A stretch of 64,000 nt of DNA from Flavobacterium sp. ASW18X (GCF_005144745.1 NZ_SWKK01000015.1:57757-121756); one strand, 5' to 3'. Counted from the stretch's first letter, positions 28,232 to 37,509 are shown. Numbers and translations: made by a program. The notes: a model not told the origin generated them from the sequence alone.

Positions 28232-29374
28232 TTACTTTTTCCAGCTTTCTAATGCCCTAACAGCATCGTCTGTATAATCCGTAAAAACGCCGTCTACGCC
28301 AGCATCAAAAAATAAATGATATTCCGCTTCTGGATTGCCACCACTCCACTTTTCGTCCTCATTTCTAAACGTATATGGATGTACCTTTAACCCATATTTG
28401 TGTGCCAAGTCTATAAAATCTGACGGTGGCAATACTTTATCCACATTACCATTAGCATCTTTGGTAAAAGAAATGATGAATGGCTTCCATGGCCCTATGC
28501 CATCTGCATAGCTAGCCGTAAATAACATCCCTTCTTCTGTAGAAAAATACTCATAAGTACGGCTATCCCCATCTACATAAAAATCATAAGGAGCAGCATA
28601 GCTAATAAAGTCGCCCGCAGGCACATCAAATACTAAAGAACCGTCTGCATTAACATCATAGGTAGAAATTAATTGTACTAGTTTTACGGTAGATTTGGTA
28701 TTGATGTATTGTAAAGGAGCTACCTCAAAACACTGTACAAACACAGGTGCATCATAATGATTCCACCCCGCCTTATCCAACTCTTGTAACAGAGCATCTT
28801 CCATAGCAAAGCCCAATTGATTGTGAAAATAAGGATGCTTAATCTCAGGATAAATTCCTACTTTATTTCCACTCGCTGTTGTTTTAGATTTTGCTAGCGC
28901 GATGATTTCTGAAAAGGTTGGTATTTGAAATTTACCGTCATAATCGTGCGGTCTGTTTGGCCAAACTTGCACTGCTCTTAGTTGCTTTATTTCTTCTAAA
29001 GTAAAATCCGAAGCAAACCAATCTGTAACTTCTTTACCGTCTACGTTCTTAGTGGTTTTTCTATCAGCAAATTCTGGCAATTCTGCAACATTAGTAGTAC
29101 CAGAAAGCATAGGTTCATGGCGTGCTACTAAAACCCCATCTTTAGTTAAAACCAAATCTGGTTCAATATAATCTGCTCCTAGCTCCACACCTTTGGCGTA
29201 AGCCTCTAAGGTATGTTCTGGAAATACTGATTGTGCGCCACGGTGCGCAATAACTAAGGGTTGTTCTGCCTTTGGCTCCTCTGCTGGACCACCAGTAAAA
29301 TCATCTACGTAGTCACAAGAAGCTAAAGATAAAAGGGACATCACCATTAGCGATGCAAAAACATTGGTTTTCAT
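28232..29374 (-). CDS. glpQ: Glycerophosphodiester phosphodiesterase, lipoprotein
   Basis: 380 residues. Lipobox SLASC (Cys20). GDPD motifs VIAHRGAQSVFPEHTLEAY, then GADYIEPDLVLTKDGVLVARHEP (the EPD and HD metal and general-base residues), and EIKHP further on; the C terminus VDGVFTDYTDDAV fits. It hydrolyses glycerophosphodiesters to glycerol 3-phosphate in the envelope. Monocistronic. Confidence 0.93.
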   Translation of the reverse strand: MKTNVFASLMVMSLLSLASCDYVDDFTGGPAEEPKAEQPLVIAHRGAQSVFPEHTLEAYAKGVELGADYIEPDLVLTKDGVLVARHEPMLSGTTNVAELPEFADRKTTKNVDGKEVTDWFASDFTLEEIKQLRAVQVWPNRPHDYDGKFQIPTFSEIIALAKSKTTASGNKVGIYPEIKHPYFHNQLGFAMEDALLQELDKAGWNHYDAPVFVQCFEVAPLQYINTKSTVKLVQLISTYDVNADGSLVFDVPAGDFISYAAPYDFYVDGDSRTYEYFSTEEGMLFTASYADGIGPWKPFIISFTKDANGNVDKVLPPSDFIDLAHKYGLKVHPYTFRNEDEKWSGGNPEAEYHLFFDAGVDGVFTDYTDDAVRALESWKK

Positions 29375-29487
29375 AAAGTGTTGATTTAAGTGTTTTAAAA
29401 GTCCCTAAACAAATCAACACATATAAACTTAACACTATCTCTATTTAAACAAAAGAAAAGCTCAAGATTAAGAACGTTAAGTCTATT

Positions 29488-30426
29488 TTAGGTTACCGTG
29501 GTGTACACAAAGAAAATATACAACCCTAGTAGTACTATTCCATCTCGCCAACCTAAACGCAATCCTTTTGGAATAAATACCAATGGCAATACCATAAAAG
29601 AGATGCCGAGCATCCAAAATATATCACTAGAAAGTAATCCTTGATCCATTACCCTAATAGGCGTAATGATGCTAGTAATCCCTAACACAGCCAACAAATT
29701 AAATATGTTAGAGCCTATAAGGTTACCTAAAGAAATAGCTTTTTCTTTCTTAATTACTGCTATAATAGAAGCTGCCAATTCTGGAATACTAGTCCCTACA
29801 GAAACTACCGTTATACCAATTACACGATCACTAACCCCAAAAGCGGACGCCATACCCACTGCTCCATTAATTAATAATTCTGACCCACCCCAAAGCGCAA
29901 CACCTCCTAAGCCTAGAAACAACACTATTTTATACAAGGGTAGTAACTCATCATCCTCTGGCATTTCATCTTCCACTGCAGGTTTCTGAAAACGCAATAA
30001 ATACACCAAAAACACAAATAAAAAGGCTACCATCAAAACACCCTCATACTGCTCCAGTACTCCATCAAAATAAATAAATACAAAGAATAATATACTTGCC
30101 AACATCATCACTGGCCAATCTGTTGTATAAAAACTCTTCTTTACATCTATGCTACCCAACAAAACCGTTACCCCAAGCACCAAGCCCAAATTAGCAATGT
30201 TAGACCCTACAACATTACCTAAGGCCAAATCTGGAAAACCGTCTAAAGCTGCCTTAATACTTACAATTAATTCTGGTGCAGAAGTTGCAAAAGAAACCAC
30301 AGTCATCCCAACAACAATTTTAGGTATGGCTAATCTTAAAGAAAGGGCTACTGCTGCTTTTAATAACCAATTACCACCTACAATTAGCAATACTAATCCT
30401 AGGATTATAAATAAAAGGTCTGTCAT
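29488..30426 (-). CDS. Calcium/sodium antiporter, CaCA family
   Basis: 312 residues from the ATG at 30426, about ten membrane segments. The duplicated alpha repeats appear as VGMTVVSFATSAPELIVS with GNVVGSNIANLGLVLG, and GITVVSVGTSIPELAAS with GNLIGSNIFNLLAVLG; an acidic cytoplasmic loop (EDEMPEDDELL) separates them. This is the YrbG-like prokaryotic exchanger type, extruding Ca2+ in exchange for Na+ or H+. A TTG upstream at 30459 was rejected. Confidence 0.93.
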   Translation of the reverse strand: MTDLLFIILGLVLLIVGGNWLLKAAVALSLRLAIPKIVVGMTVVSFATSAPELIVSIKAALDGFPDLALGNVVGSNIANLGLVLGVTVLLGSIDVKKSFYTTDWPVMMLASILFFVFIYFDGVLEQYEGVLMVAFLFVFLVYLLRFQKPAVEDEMPEDDELLPLYKIVLFLGLGGVALWGGSELLINGAVGMASAFGVSDRVIGITVVSVGTSIPELAASIIAVIKKEKAISLGNLIGSNIFNLLAVLGITSIITPIRVMDQGLLSSDIFWMLGISFMVLPLVFIPKGLRLGWRDGIVLLGLYIFFVYTTVT

Positions 30427-30487
30427 AGTTAATGGTTTTAGGCAGTAAAGATAACCCAAGAATTAAAAATCCTTAGCTATGCAATAG

Positions 30488-30541
30488 ACTATATTTTTAG
30501 TTAAATAACTATAATTATAGTTGATTAACTATTTTTTTAGT
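30488..30541. promoter_or_regulatory. Three operator-like sites with exact 20-bp spacing upstream of blaI/blaR
   Basis: ACTA-N6-TAGT occurs at 30488-30501, 30508-30521 and 30528-30541, start points exactly 20 bp apart. The central site ACTATAATTATAGT is a perfect palindrome. Twenty base pairs puts all three on one DNA face. They lie just upstream of a near-consensus -7 box (TATATTCG, 30543-30550), so a bound BlaI-family repressor would block transcription of its own operon. Confidence 0.7.
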
Positions 30542-30569
30542 TTATATTCGTGTTAACGTAAACAGGCTT

Positions 30570-30929
30570 ATGGAAAAATTAACCAACAAAGAAGAAGAAA
30601 TAATGATGGTACTATGGAAGCTAAAAAAGGCTTTTGTAAAAGAAGTTCTTGAAGCCATACCAGCACCTAAACCTCATTATAATACACTTTCTACCATCAT
30701 CAGAAATTTACAAGACAAAGGATATGTTTCTTATGAGGCTTTTGGAAACACGCACCGTTATTTTCCTAAAATAGAAAAAGAAGTATACCGTAAACAGTAT
30801 GTAAACAATGCGCTACTTTCTTATTTTGATAATTCTTACACAGGTTTGGTCTCGCATTTTGCTAAGGAAAAAAAGATTTCCGTAGCCGAATTAAAAGAAA
30901 TTATCGCTCTAATTGAACAAAAAAAATAA
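30570..30929 (+). CDS. blaI: BlaI/MecI/CopY family transcriptional repressor
   Basis: 119 residues. Winged helix at the N terminus (LTNKEEEIMMVLWKLKKAFVKEVLEAIP, then YNTLSTIIRNLQDKGYVSYEAFGNTHRYFP) and a C-terminal dimerisation helix. It represses its own promoter until the partner protease responds. Its stop overlaps the start of the next gene (TAATG), so the two are translationally coupled. No beta-lactamase is adjacent, so the signal sensed may be envelope stress rather than antibiotic. Confidence 0.92.
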   Translation: MEKLTNKEEEIMMVLWKLKKAFVKEVLEAIPAPKPHYNTLSTIIRNLQDKGYVSYEAFGNTHRYFPKIEKEVYRKQYVNNALLSYFDNSYTGLVSHFAKEKKISVAELKEIIALIEQKK

Positions 30930-32797
30930 TGGAACACCACTTACCAATTTATCTTTTAAAAATGAGTGGTATTCTAGGAATATTACTTTTAAGCTACGTA
31001 CTGTTTTTACGAAAAGAAACATTTTTCCAGACGAACAGATTGTATTTATTAATTGGTTTAGCTTTAGCTCTAGTACTCCCAATACTTAATTACACTAAGA
31101 TTATCACGGTAATTGTACCTTACACAGAAAGTGTTAATTACAAACAAATTAATACGGGAGATTCTCAAAATACAGCACTCCTAGATTTGTCTTTATTGCT
31201 CAGATTAATTTACCTGATTGGCGTACTCTTTTTTACCGGTCGTTTACTGTTACAATTATTACGAATAAAACAATTAAAACAGCAATGCCAATTAATTACC
31301 GAAGCGCACTACAACTTATACGAGAGCAAAGAAATTATAGCTCCCTTTTCTTTTTTCTACAATATATTTTACACTCCTAAAACTTACACTCCAGAGGAGC
31401 TACAAAGCATATTAATGCACGAAAAAGCGCACGCTAAACAATTGCATACTTGGGATTTACTCGTCATACAACTTTGCTGTACACTTTTTTGGTTCAATCC
31501 TCTTATTTGGTTATATCAGCACGTAATTCGGCAAAATTTAGAATTTGCAGCAGACGCCTATGCCGTTGCTAAAATCCATAACCCAAAAGACTATCAATAT
31601 TTAATGCTAAGGGAATCTTTAGGATACAGCCCTACTGCAATAACACATCAATTTTTTAATTCATTAATCAAAAACAGAATACACATGTTACAACAAAAAT
31701 CATCCAAGAAAAAGCACCAATTAAAAGTTTTATTTCTTTTACCCGCCTTGGCACTATTCTTACTAGCTTTCAATGTAGAAACCAAAACAATTTATACCTA
31801 CAAAAACACACCACAAAATGTAGTTAATGACACCATTGACCACGTAAAAATTGACAATATCACCATCACTATTGATAAAAATAGTACGGATGAAGTTTTA
31901 GAGAGTGATGCTAATTTTTTAGTAGAACAAGGTGTAATTTTAGAATACAAACAACTTAAGCGAAATTCAAACGGAGAAATTACCTCGTTAAAAATAGCTT
32001 ATGATAACAACAACGGAAGCAAAGGCGTATATCAACAAACAAAAAACGAAAGCACTATTGCTCCCTTTAAAATTTCTATATCATTTGAAAATAATGAAAC
32101 CGCATATATTGAAATCCTACAGGAAGATAGCAACTCTATACCAGAAGCTGGTCAACACAGAAATACAACCCCAATACTTAAAGATAAAAATTCTAAACTT
32201 ATAGAACTCATAAATACTAACGGTGTAGAAAAAATAGTGTTAGATGGTGAAGAGATTTCTAGAGATTCGCTCAGCAAAATCGGCAAGCTAGAAGAGCAAT
32301 TTATCAAAACCCTGCATATTACCGAATCCATTGACCAAGATACAGAAATAAACGAGGTCAAAGTAGAAGAAACCAATGGTGATTATAAAAAAATTACTTA
32401 TTTAAAACAACACTCAACCCCCAACAACAAACGTTTTCTAGTTACCGAATCTAATTTATCCCAAAAAGAAAAAACTGCTTTAGACGGTCTAGAAGAGATT
32501 GGTAAACACAAGGACATCACCATTCACAAAAAAGAAATTACCAAAGAAAATGGCAAGTCCATTTCCACTACAATAAATGAGATTACCTCTGTTTCAGAGA
32601 AAGAAAGCACTCTACAAGATCAAGAAGAACCATTGTATTACATAGATGGTAAAGTAGCAACCAAAAAACAAATAGATAAACTTTCTCCAGATTTAATTAA
32701 AAGTGTAAATGTATTAAAAGGCGAAAAAGCAGTTGAAAAATATGGCGAAAAAGCTCAACACGGTGTTATAGAAATAACCACTAAAAAGAAAAATTAG
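30929..32797 (+). CDS. BlaR1-type membrane metalloprotease (M56) with TonB-plug-like tail
   Basis: 622 residues. Four membrane segments; the M56 zinc site ILMHEKAHAKQL (~164) sits between them, followed by NPLIWLYQHVIRQNLEFAADAYAV. After a further membrane segment at ~270 the sequence becomes a long polar domain, and the last ~60 residues (PLYYIDGKVATKKQIDKL, then VLKGEKAVEKYGEKAQHGVI) resemble the plug of a TonB-dependent receptor. It likely senses an envelope signal and inactivates the BlaI repressor. The fused plug-like tail is common in Bacteroidota M56 proteins. Confidence 0.9.
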   Translation: MEHHLPIYLLKMSGILGILLLSYVLFLRKETFFQTNRLYLLIGLALALVLPILNYTKIITVIVPYTESVNYKQINTGDSQNTALLDLSLLLRLIYLIGVLFFTGRLLLQLLRIKQLKQQCQLITEAHYNLYESKEIIAPFSFFYNIFYTPKTYTPEELQSILMHEKAHAKQLHTWDLLVIQLCCTLFWFNPLIWLYQHVIRQNLEFAADAYAVAKIHNPKDYQYLMLRESLGYSPTAITHQFFNSLIKNRIHMLQQKSSKKKHQLKVLFLLPALALFLLAFNVETKTIYTYKNTPQNVVNDTIDHVKIDNITITIDKNSTDEVLESDANFLVEQGVILEYKQLKRNSNGEITSLKIAYDNNNGSKGVYQQTKNESTIAPFKISISFENNETAYIEILQEDSNSIPEAGQHRNTTPILKDKNSKLIELINTNGVEKIVLDGEEISRDSLSKIGKLEEQFIKTLHITESIDQDTEINEVKVEETNGDYKKITYLKQHSTPNNKRFLVTESNLSQKEKTALDGLEEIGKHKDITIHKKEITKENGKSISTTINEITSVSEKESTLQDQEEPLYYIDGKVATKKQIDKLSPDLIKSVNVLKGEKAVEKYGEKAQHGVIEITTKKKN

Positions 32798-32831
32798 TCA
32801 CATTCATCAATTAAAAAACTATCTTTTTTAG

Positions 32832-32857
32832 CCGACCTTTTCAGGGTCGGTTTTTTT
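32832..32857 (+). terminator. Terminator of the blaI-blaR operon
   Basis: Arms CCGACC / GGTCGG with a seven-base loop and seven Ts. The remaining 300 bp up to the next gene are AT-rich with a tandem CCTCATTTT and one small candidate ORF; nothing else is recognisable. Confidence 0.85.
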
Positions 32858-33166
32858 ATGCGGTTAAATGAAATACCTCATTTTGCCTCATTTTACAATG
32901 AAATTGCCCTTGCATTTCTAAAAAAACAGCTAAAAACCCCTACAAAACCTATTATTCAATAGTGAATACCCTCATTTTTATTACAAAACATAAGGACATC
33001 TAAGGAGGTCACATAAATATTGAAACATATTTTGTTTTTTATCTTTCAATTATGCAGTCAATTTCACTATTTAACTTCAATTTGTTTGCAACTATGACAA
33101 AACTCATTTTATATTGAAAACTCAATCAACAAAACAGGAGTTTATAACCATCAAAAAACAATCAAC

Positions 33167-33229
33167 ATGATAACCATTGTAAAATTAATTGTAACAGTAG
33201 TACTTACCATTTTCGGAGGACTCATTTAA
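33167..33229 (+). CDS. Possible 20-residue hydrophobic peptide
   Basis: ATG to TAA encoding one hydrophobic segment (MITIVKLIVTVVLTIFGGLI). It lies between a purine-rich AGGAG at 33136 and the SPFH gene 75 bp downstream. The composition is a good single membrane helix; such short reading frames also occur by chance in AT-rich DNA. Confidence 0.3.
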   Translation: MITIVKLIVTVVLTIFGGLI

Positions 33230-33304
33230 AAGCTGCTTACAAAACCAACCGATTTCCTAACCAGAAATCAAAAAAACTTTTATCAACCTTAAAATTATGA
33301 ACCT

Positions 33305-34636
33305 ATGCTAACATTCTTAGGAATACTCGTTATTGTCTTTGGTTTAGGAACCTTATTAGCCAAAGCACTATTTAAAAACGTTGCTGCTCTGAATTGGTTT
33401 ACCATCAAAAGAAGTCTGCAAATAGTTTTAATTGGTTTAATATTAAGCATTGTAACTGGTGCTTTTTTCTACGCAGAACCTGGCACAGCTTACGCCGTGC
33501 AATACCCTTGGGGTGGCCAGAAAGCTGTGTTTAGACAGGGCATAAACAGCAAAATGTGGGGTAGATTAATACCCATACAGTTTGAGCTACCTATTAAATA
33601 CGTAATCCCCAATGGAGAAGGAGATTTGGGAGAGCAAAGTGAATATGCCAATGTGGACAAAGCTAAGTACTGGGCGTTTAGTGATGCCGTAAAAGCACGT
33701 ATTGCAACTTCTGTTGTTATTAGTATAAACACAGAGGATGAAAAGCAATTCTTATCCGTAGCCGATAGAAATAAAACGGAGCGCAATTTAATACGTTCTA
33801 GAATTATCCCTAACATTGACCAGAGTATTAAAAATACCTGTAAGTTAATGGATGCACAAGACTATATTTCTGGACAAGCGTCAGATTTTGACCGCTATTT
33901 TAAAGATCAATTGGAAAACGGAATGTATGTTTTAGAAGAGTATGTTACCAATCAGAACAAAGAAATTATAGGAGATTCGTCTACCGTACGTACGGTAGTA
34001 AATAAAGAGAGTAAACAAAAGCGCTTTAGAATTAAATTTAAAGACGGAGCTCCTGTAAGAGAAAAAGGCAATTCTTTAAAGGCTTACGGCTTAACCGTAG
34101 TACAAGCCGTAGTAACAGAGATAGATTGGGAAGCTACTTTTGACAAACGCTTACAGCTACAAAAAGAAGAGGTAGCCCAGACACAATTAGAAAAGCAGCA
34201 GGCAGAGCGCGAGTTTTACCGTGCGCAGAAAGAAAAAGCACGTGGTGAAGCAGAAAAAGCAGCGGAGCGCGCACGTTTAGAAAAAGAACAAATACAAAAA
34301 ACTATAGCTGCAGAAACTGAAGCTAAGGTGGCCGAATTCAATCTTATAAAGGAGAAAAAACAATTTGAGGTGGAGAAATTTAAAGCACAAAGCAAAAAGG
34401 TTGCTGCAGATGCAGAATCGTATCAAAACGCAAAACTTGTTAGTGCAGGTTTAACACCACAAGAAAGGGCAGAATGGGAATACAAAACAGCTGTTGGCGT
34501 TGCTGGGCAATTAAAAAGCTTAAACCTACCCGAGATTTATATTGAAGGTAGTCAAGCCAAAAGCAACAACGGCAATTTACTAGAGTCACTTATTGGAGCA
34601 GACTTGGCCAAAACCATGATGCAAAAAAAGGACTAA
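33305..34636 (+). CDS. SPFH/Band 7 family membrane protein, flotillin-like
   Basis: 443 residues. Two N-terminal membrane segments (~1-20 and ~38-58), a Band-7 domain (~60-280), then a long charged coiled coil from ~280 to ~380 (repeating EKQQAEREFYRAQKEKARGE-type heptads), and a short polar tail. SPFH proteins assemble rings in membranes and modulate protease or lipid organisation. Monocistronic with its own terminator. Confidence 0.85.
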   Translation: MLTFLGILVIVFGLGTLLAKALFKNVAALNWFTIKRSLQIVLIGLILSIVTGAFFYAEPGTAYAVQYPWGGQKAVFRQGINSKMWGRLIPIQFELPIKYVIPNGEGDLGEQSEYANVDKAKYWAFSDAVKARIATSVVISINTEDEKQFLSVADRNKTERNLIRSRIIPNIDQSIKNTCKLMDAQDYISGQASDFDRYFKDQLENGMYVLEEYVTNQNKEIIGDSSTVRTVVNKESKQKRFRIKFKDGAPVREKGNSLKAYGLTVVQAVVTEIDWEATFDKRLQLQKEEVAQTQLEKQQAEREFYRAQKEKARGEAEKAAERARLEKEQIQKTIAAETEAKVAEFNLIKEKKQFEVEKFKAQSKKVAADAESYQNAKLVSAGLTPQERAEWEYKTAVGVAGQLKSLNLPEIYIEGSQAKSNNGNLLESLIGADLAKTMMQKKD

Positions 34637-34657
34637 ACACCATCCATACTATATTTA

Positions 34658-34684
34658 GAAAGCCCGGTATTTCCGGGCTTTTAT
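34658..34684 (+). terminator. Terminator of the SPFH gene
   Basis: AAAGCCCGG / CCGGGCTTT around a short loop with a T-rich 3' side. Confidence 0.9.
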
Positions 34685-34705
34685 TTACCTTAAAACTTTA
34701 AAATT

Positions 34706-35182
34706 ATGAGGGTTTTACAAATAACACATAGCAATCTAAAACATACACTTACGCTAAATAAAAAAGAAATAGGCGTTTTAGCATTTAAAAGTTCTTTTTC
34801 TATGGGCGCTACTATAACTTGGGAGAATAACGTGCTTAACATGGAACGTAAAAGTATTTTTAGTAGCACTACATGGATAAGAAGAAACCATGACATGGTA
34901 GGCAGCTTAAAATCTAGCTGGAACAGCATTAAACTAAACCTTAAAGATATTGGTCATTACACATTAAAATCTAAGGGCTTTTTTGCACTAACGTACATAC
35001 TGTACAACTCAAATAATCAAATTATACTTACCATTAAACCAACTTATTCTTGGAAACAGTGGAAATATACGTACAAAATAGAACTAGGAAATACCTTAGA
35101 AGACAGTCATATTTCCTTTGTGAGTTTGGTAGGTCTCTATGCTACTATTTTAAATATAAGAGCATCTCAAAGCACTTTTTAG
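34706..35182 (+). CDS. Hypothetical protein, possibly LURP-one/tubby-like fold
   Basis: 158 residues, no signal peptide or membrane segment; mostly beta-strand with regularly spaced aromatic residues and the block YTLKSKGFFALTYILYN. This pattern is loosely like LURP-one/scramblase-related beta barrels, but no signature is present. Monocistronic. Function unknown. Confidence 0.45.
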   Translation: MRVLQITHSNLKHTLTLNKKEIGVLAFKSSFSMGATITWENNVLNMERKSIFSSTTWIRRNHDMVGSLKSSWNSIKLNLKDIGHYTLKSKGFFALTYILYNSNNQIILTIKPTYSWKQWKYTYKIELGNTLEDSHISFVSLVGLYATILNIRASQSTF

Positions 35183-35359
35183 CTTCATTAGTTATTAAAA
35201 TATTTTAGAGTAAATAGTTGCATAGATTAGTAGGCAGCTATTCCCAAGTTATAGTTACATTTTTGAAAATAGCTTCTAAATCATCCTTTTTTGTAACCTG
35301 TAAAAGAATGTATTCCTAAATAAGATTTTATCTTGCAACCTAACCAACTAAATAACCTG

Positions 35360-35500
35360 ATGTACAAATTTTTAGCCAAGCTCAATAAAGTGTTGCTCCC
35401 CTCCTATTCTAAAAAAAGACTAGATTTAACTAAGGCTAGCAAATTACAATTAGCCATTATAGGGTATCGCTATTTTATAACTACACGTGCGTTAGACTAA
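35360..35500 (+). CDS. Conserved-type flavobacterial 46-residue basic protein
   Basis: ATG at 35360, TAA at 35498, 46 residues beginning MYKFLAKLNKVLLPSYSKKR and ending RYFITTRALD. Nine Lys/Arg in 46, with an amphipathic first half. Small basic proteins of this form recur in Flavobacteriaceae. It overlaps the apt stop codon (convergent). Too short for automatic gene tracks but of coding quality. Function unknown. Confidence 0.65.
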   Translation: MYKFLAKLNKVLLPSYSKKRLDLTKASKLQLAIIGYRYFITTRALD

Positions 35501-36009
35501 TAGGTCATCAGCGCTCTAACTGGCACATCACCTAATTTATCTTCGCCATTTAAGAATGCCAAATGAATTAAAAAGTTGCACTGAATAATTTCTCCTCCAA
35601 GGCTTTGCACCAATTCACACACCGCTGCCGCTGTGCCTCCGGTAGCTAATACATCGTCATGGATTAACACTTTTTCTCCCTTTTTAATAGCATCTACATG
35701 TATTTCTAAAGTATCGGTACCGTATTCCAAATCGTAACTAGCTGATTTGGTATGATACGGTAGCTTTCCTTTTTTACGCACAGGAACAAAACCTGCTCCT
35801 AGTTTAGAAGCCAACATCGGCGCAAAAATAAATCCGCGACTGTCTACTCCTATCACTTTATCCACTTGCTCACCTTCTAAAAAAGAAGATAATGTATCAG
35901 CTGCTTTATTTAGTACGCTAGGGTCTTTTAATAATGGAGTAATATCCTTAAAGACGATTCCCTCCTTAGGGAAATCTGCCACATCACGAATAAATGATTT
36001 AAAATCCAT
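35497..36009 (-). CDS. apt: Adenine phosphoribosyltransferase
   Basis: 170 residues. FPKEGIVFKDITPLL at the N terminus, the hood region VIGVDSRGFIFAPMLA, and the PRPP-binding motif VLIHDDVLATGGTAAAVCELV. It salvages adenine with PRPP to AMP. Standard size. A tRNA gene follows 62 bp upstream on the other strand. Confidence 0.96.
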   Translation of the reverse strand: MDFKSFIRDVADFPKEGIVFKDITPLLKDPSVLNKAADTLSSFLEGEQVDKVIGVDSRGFIFAPMLASKLGAGFVPVRKKGKLPYHTKSASYDLEYGTDTLEIHVDAIKKGEKVLIHDDVLATGGTAAAVCELVQSLGGEIIQCNFLIHLAFLNGEDKLGDVPVRALMTY

Positions 36010-36071
36010 TTTTTTTGCGCTCTATTTTTGCAGTAAAGGTAAAAAGAAATATATTTGCACCCCTTAAATAA

Positions 36072-36145
36072 GGCCGCGTGGCGCAACTGAATAGCGCATC
36101 TGATTACGGCTCAGAAGGTTGCAGGTTTGAATCCTGCCGCGGTCA
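36072..36145 (+). tRNA. tRNA-Arg (anticodon ACG)
   Basis: Full cloverleaf in 74 nt: acceptor GGCCGCG / CGCGGTC with one G-T, D stem GCGC / GCGC, anticodon stem TCTGA / TCAGA with loop TTACGGC (anticodon ACG), T-stem GCAGG / CCTGC with loop TTTGAAT, discriminator A; no encoded CCA. Confidence 0.97.
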
Positions 36146-36150
36146 CAAAA

Positions 36151-36184
36151 AAAAGCAAGCTACAAAATGGAGCTTGCTTTTTTT
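36151..36184 (+). terminator. Terminator of the tRNA-Arg gene
   Basis: Eleven-base arms AAAAGCAAGCT / AGCTTGCTTTT followed by Ts, 5 bp after the tRNA. Confidence 0.92.
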
Positions 36185-36271
36185 ATTCTACTAATTTAGA
36201 TTTAGGTACTGAAGACAGTCAAAGTTCTTATTATACTGCAACACCTTACCAATATCCAATAAGAGTCTTTC

Positions 36272-36742
36272 TTAGGATTCCGTAACCACCTTTAATATGC
36301 TCTTCTTGCTACTATTTGGCACTTTAAACAATTGCATAAAAGCTAAAGTCAGAACCAACGTAGTTGCGAAACCCATGATAGCTACTGTGAAGGATACAAT
36401 ACCCTTAAAATTTAAATTTCTGAACCACTCCTTAGATAGTGCCGCTAAAAAATCTGGATTGATTTCTGTAGCATAAACCGTAAAAAATAACGTAAAAATA
36501 AGAGTCGCCATAAAACCAGTAATTACCCCAGTTTCAAAACCTTTTCGGTAATTAAAGGCCTTACCTTCTTCTAATTTTCTGTACTTAATTGCTTCATAAA
36601 TTGCAAAACCTGTAATTACACCGTTAAATAGGCTGTAAAATACATTGGTATGCAGGTCAAATAATGCTAATACTAAAAAGTATGCAATTAAAGAACCACT
36701 CGTGGCTAACCCAAATCTTATGGGCAAAGTAAAATTTTTCAT
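36272..36742 (-). CDS. DUF4199 membrane protein
   Basis: 156 residues with four membrane segments; the family layout RKLEEGKAFNYRKGFETGVITG after the second segment is present. Bacteroidota membrane protein of unknown role. Starts 8 bp after the DoxX-like gene stop, same strand, so probably co-transcribed with it. Confidence 0.85.
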   Translation of the reverse strand: MKNFTLPIRFGLATSGSLIAYFLVLALFDLHTNVFYSLFNGVITGFAIYEAIKYRKLEEGKAFNYRKGFETGVITGFMATLIFTLFFTVYATEINPDFLAALSKEWFRNLNFKGIVSFTVAIMGFATTLVLTLAFMQLFKVPNSSKKSILKVVTES

Positions 36743-36750
36743 AGTATTCT

Positions 36751-37116
36751 TTATTTTAAGATTAGTAATAAAATAGATAGGATTAAAAAGATAAAAGCAG
36801 GTAATGATTTTTTAATCGGATCGTTCACTTTTATATGCATAATTATAGCGCCAATCATTAATACAGCTAAAGGCGGTGCTCCGTAAAAAATTAAGGATGG
36901 CACCCAAATAGAAGCCAGCAGTAACACGGCCGAAAGTAATTTTAAACCGCCTACCAAATACATCATGGGTTTACCAAGTCCATAAGCTTCAAATTCTTCT
37001 TCCATTGATTTTGCCGCACCACCACGCCACGGCGTGGATTTATGAAAACGAATCACCCAAACATTAAAAATGCTGAGAAAAATAAATATCTTAATGGCAA
37101 TGGTTACGTATTCCAT
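36751..37116 (-). CDS. DoxX-like four-helix membrane protein
   Basis: 121 residues, four membrane segments with the DoxX pattern: first helix, then a polar stretch with FRK-like charged segment, GGLKLLSAVLLLASIW, then APPLAVLMIGAII. DoxX-type proteins link to thiosulfate or redox membrane complexes in a few cases; role here unknown. Forms a pair with the DUF4199 gene. Confidence 0.8.
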   Translation of the reverse strand: MEYVTIAIKIFIFLSIFNVWVIRFHKSTPWRGGAAKSMEEEFEAYGLGKPMMYLVGGLKLLSAVLLLASIWVPSLIFYGAPPLAVLMIGAIIMHIKVNDPIKKSLPAFIFLILSILLLILK

Positions 37117-37149
37117 GTCTTAATTTTATAGGTTGATAATTTGTTATTC

Positions 37150-37509
37150 ATGTTGATTACTTTAAAATTTATTGTTCTTTTTAGTGCATTTAGCTTTTTA
37201 CTTTTTGGTCTTTCTTGCCTGTTTTCCCCGCTGATGACACTAGAGTTTAAACGGTATGAACTACATAGCTATCAAAAGATTACAGGTATTCTGCAAATAT
37301 TAGGAGCAATCTCTTTGGCTGTAGGCTTGTATTTTACCCCTCTTCTTTTACTAGGTAGCTACGGCCTTTCTTTACTCATGTTTTCCGGATTTCTGGTGCG
37401 TATTAGCCTAAAAGATTCTATCTGGAAAACACTTCCTTCCTTCTGTTTTGCTCTTCTAAACCTTTACGCTTTTATTCTTAGTATTTTTTGTTTAAATAAT
37501 TCAATATAA
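37150..37509 (+). CDS. Small multi-pass membrane protein (DoxX-like)
   Basis: 119 residues from the ATG at 37150 (TTG at 37141 rejected); four hydrophobic segments, DoxX-like organisation with ITGILQILGAISLAVGLYF. Divergent from the DoxX/DUF4199 pair by ~30 bp, so it may share their promoter region. Function unknown. Confidence 0.65.
   Translation: MLITLKFIVLFSAFSFLLFGLSCLFSPLMTLEFKRYELHSYQKITGILQILGAISLAVGLYFTPLLLLGSYGLSLLMFSGFLVRISLKDSIWKTLPSFCFALLNLYAFILSIFCLNNSI

Noticed and set aside
33003..33095. AGGAGGT followed by a 25-codon frame
   Set aside because: Would begin at TTG, product has no pattern, and Shine-Dalgarno sites are weak guides in Bacteroidota.
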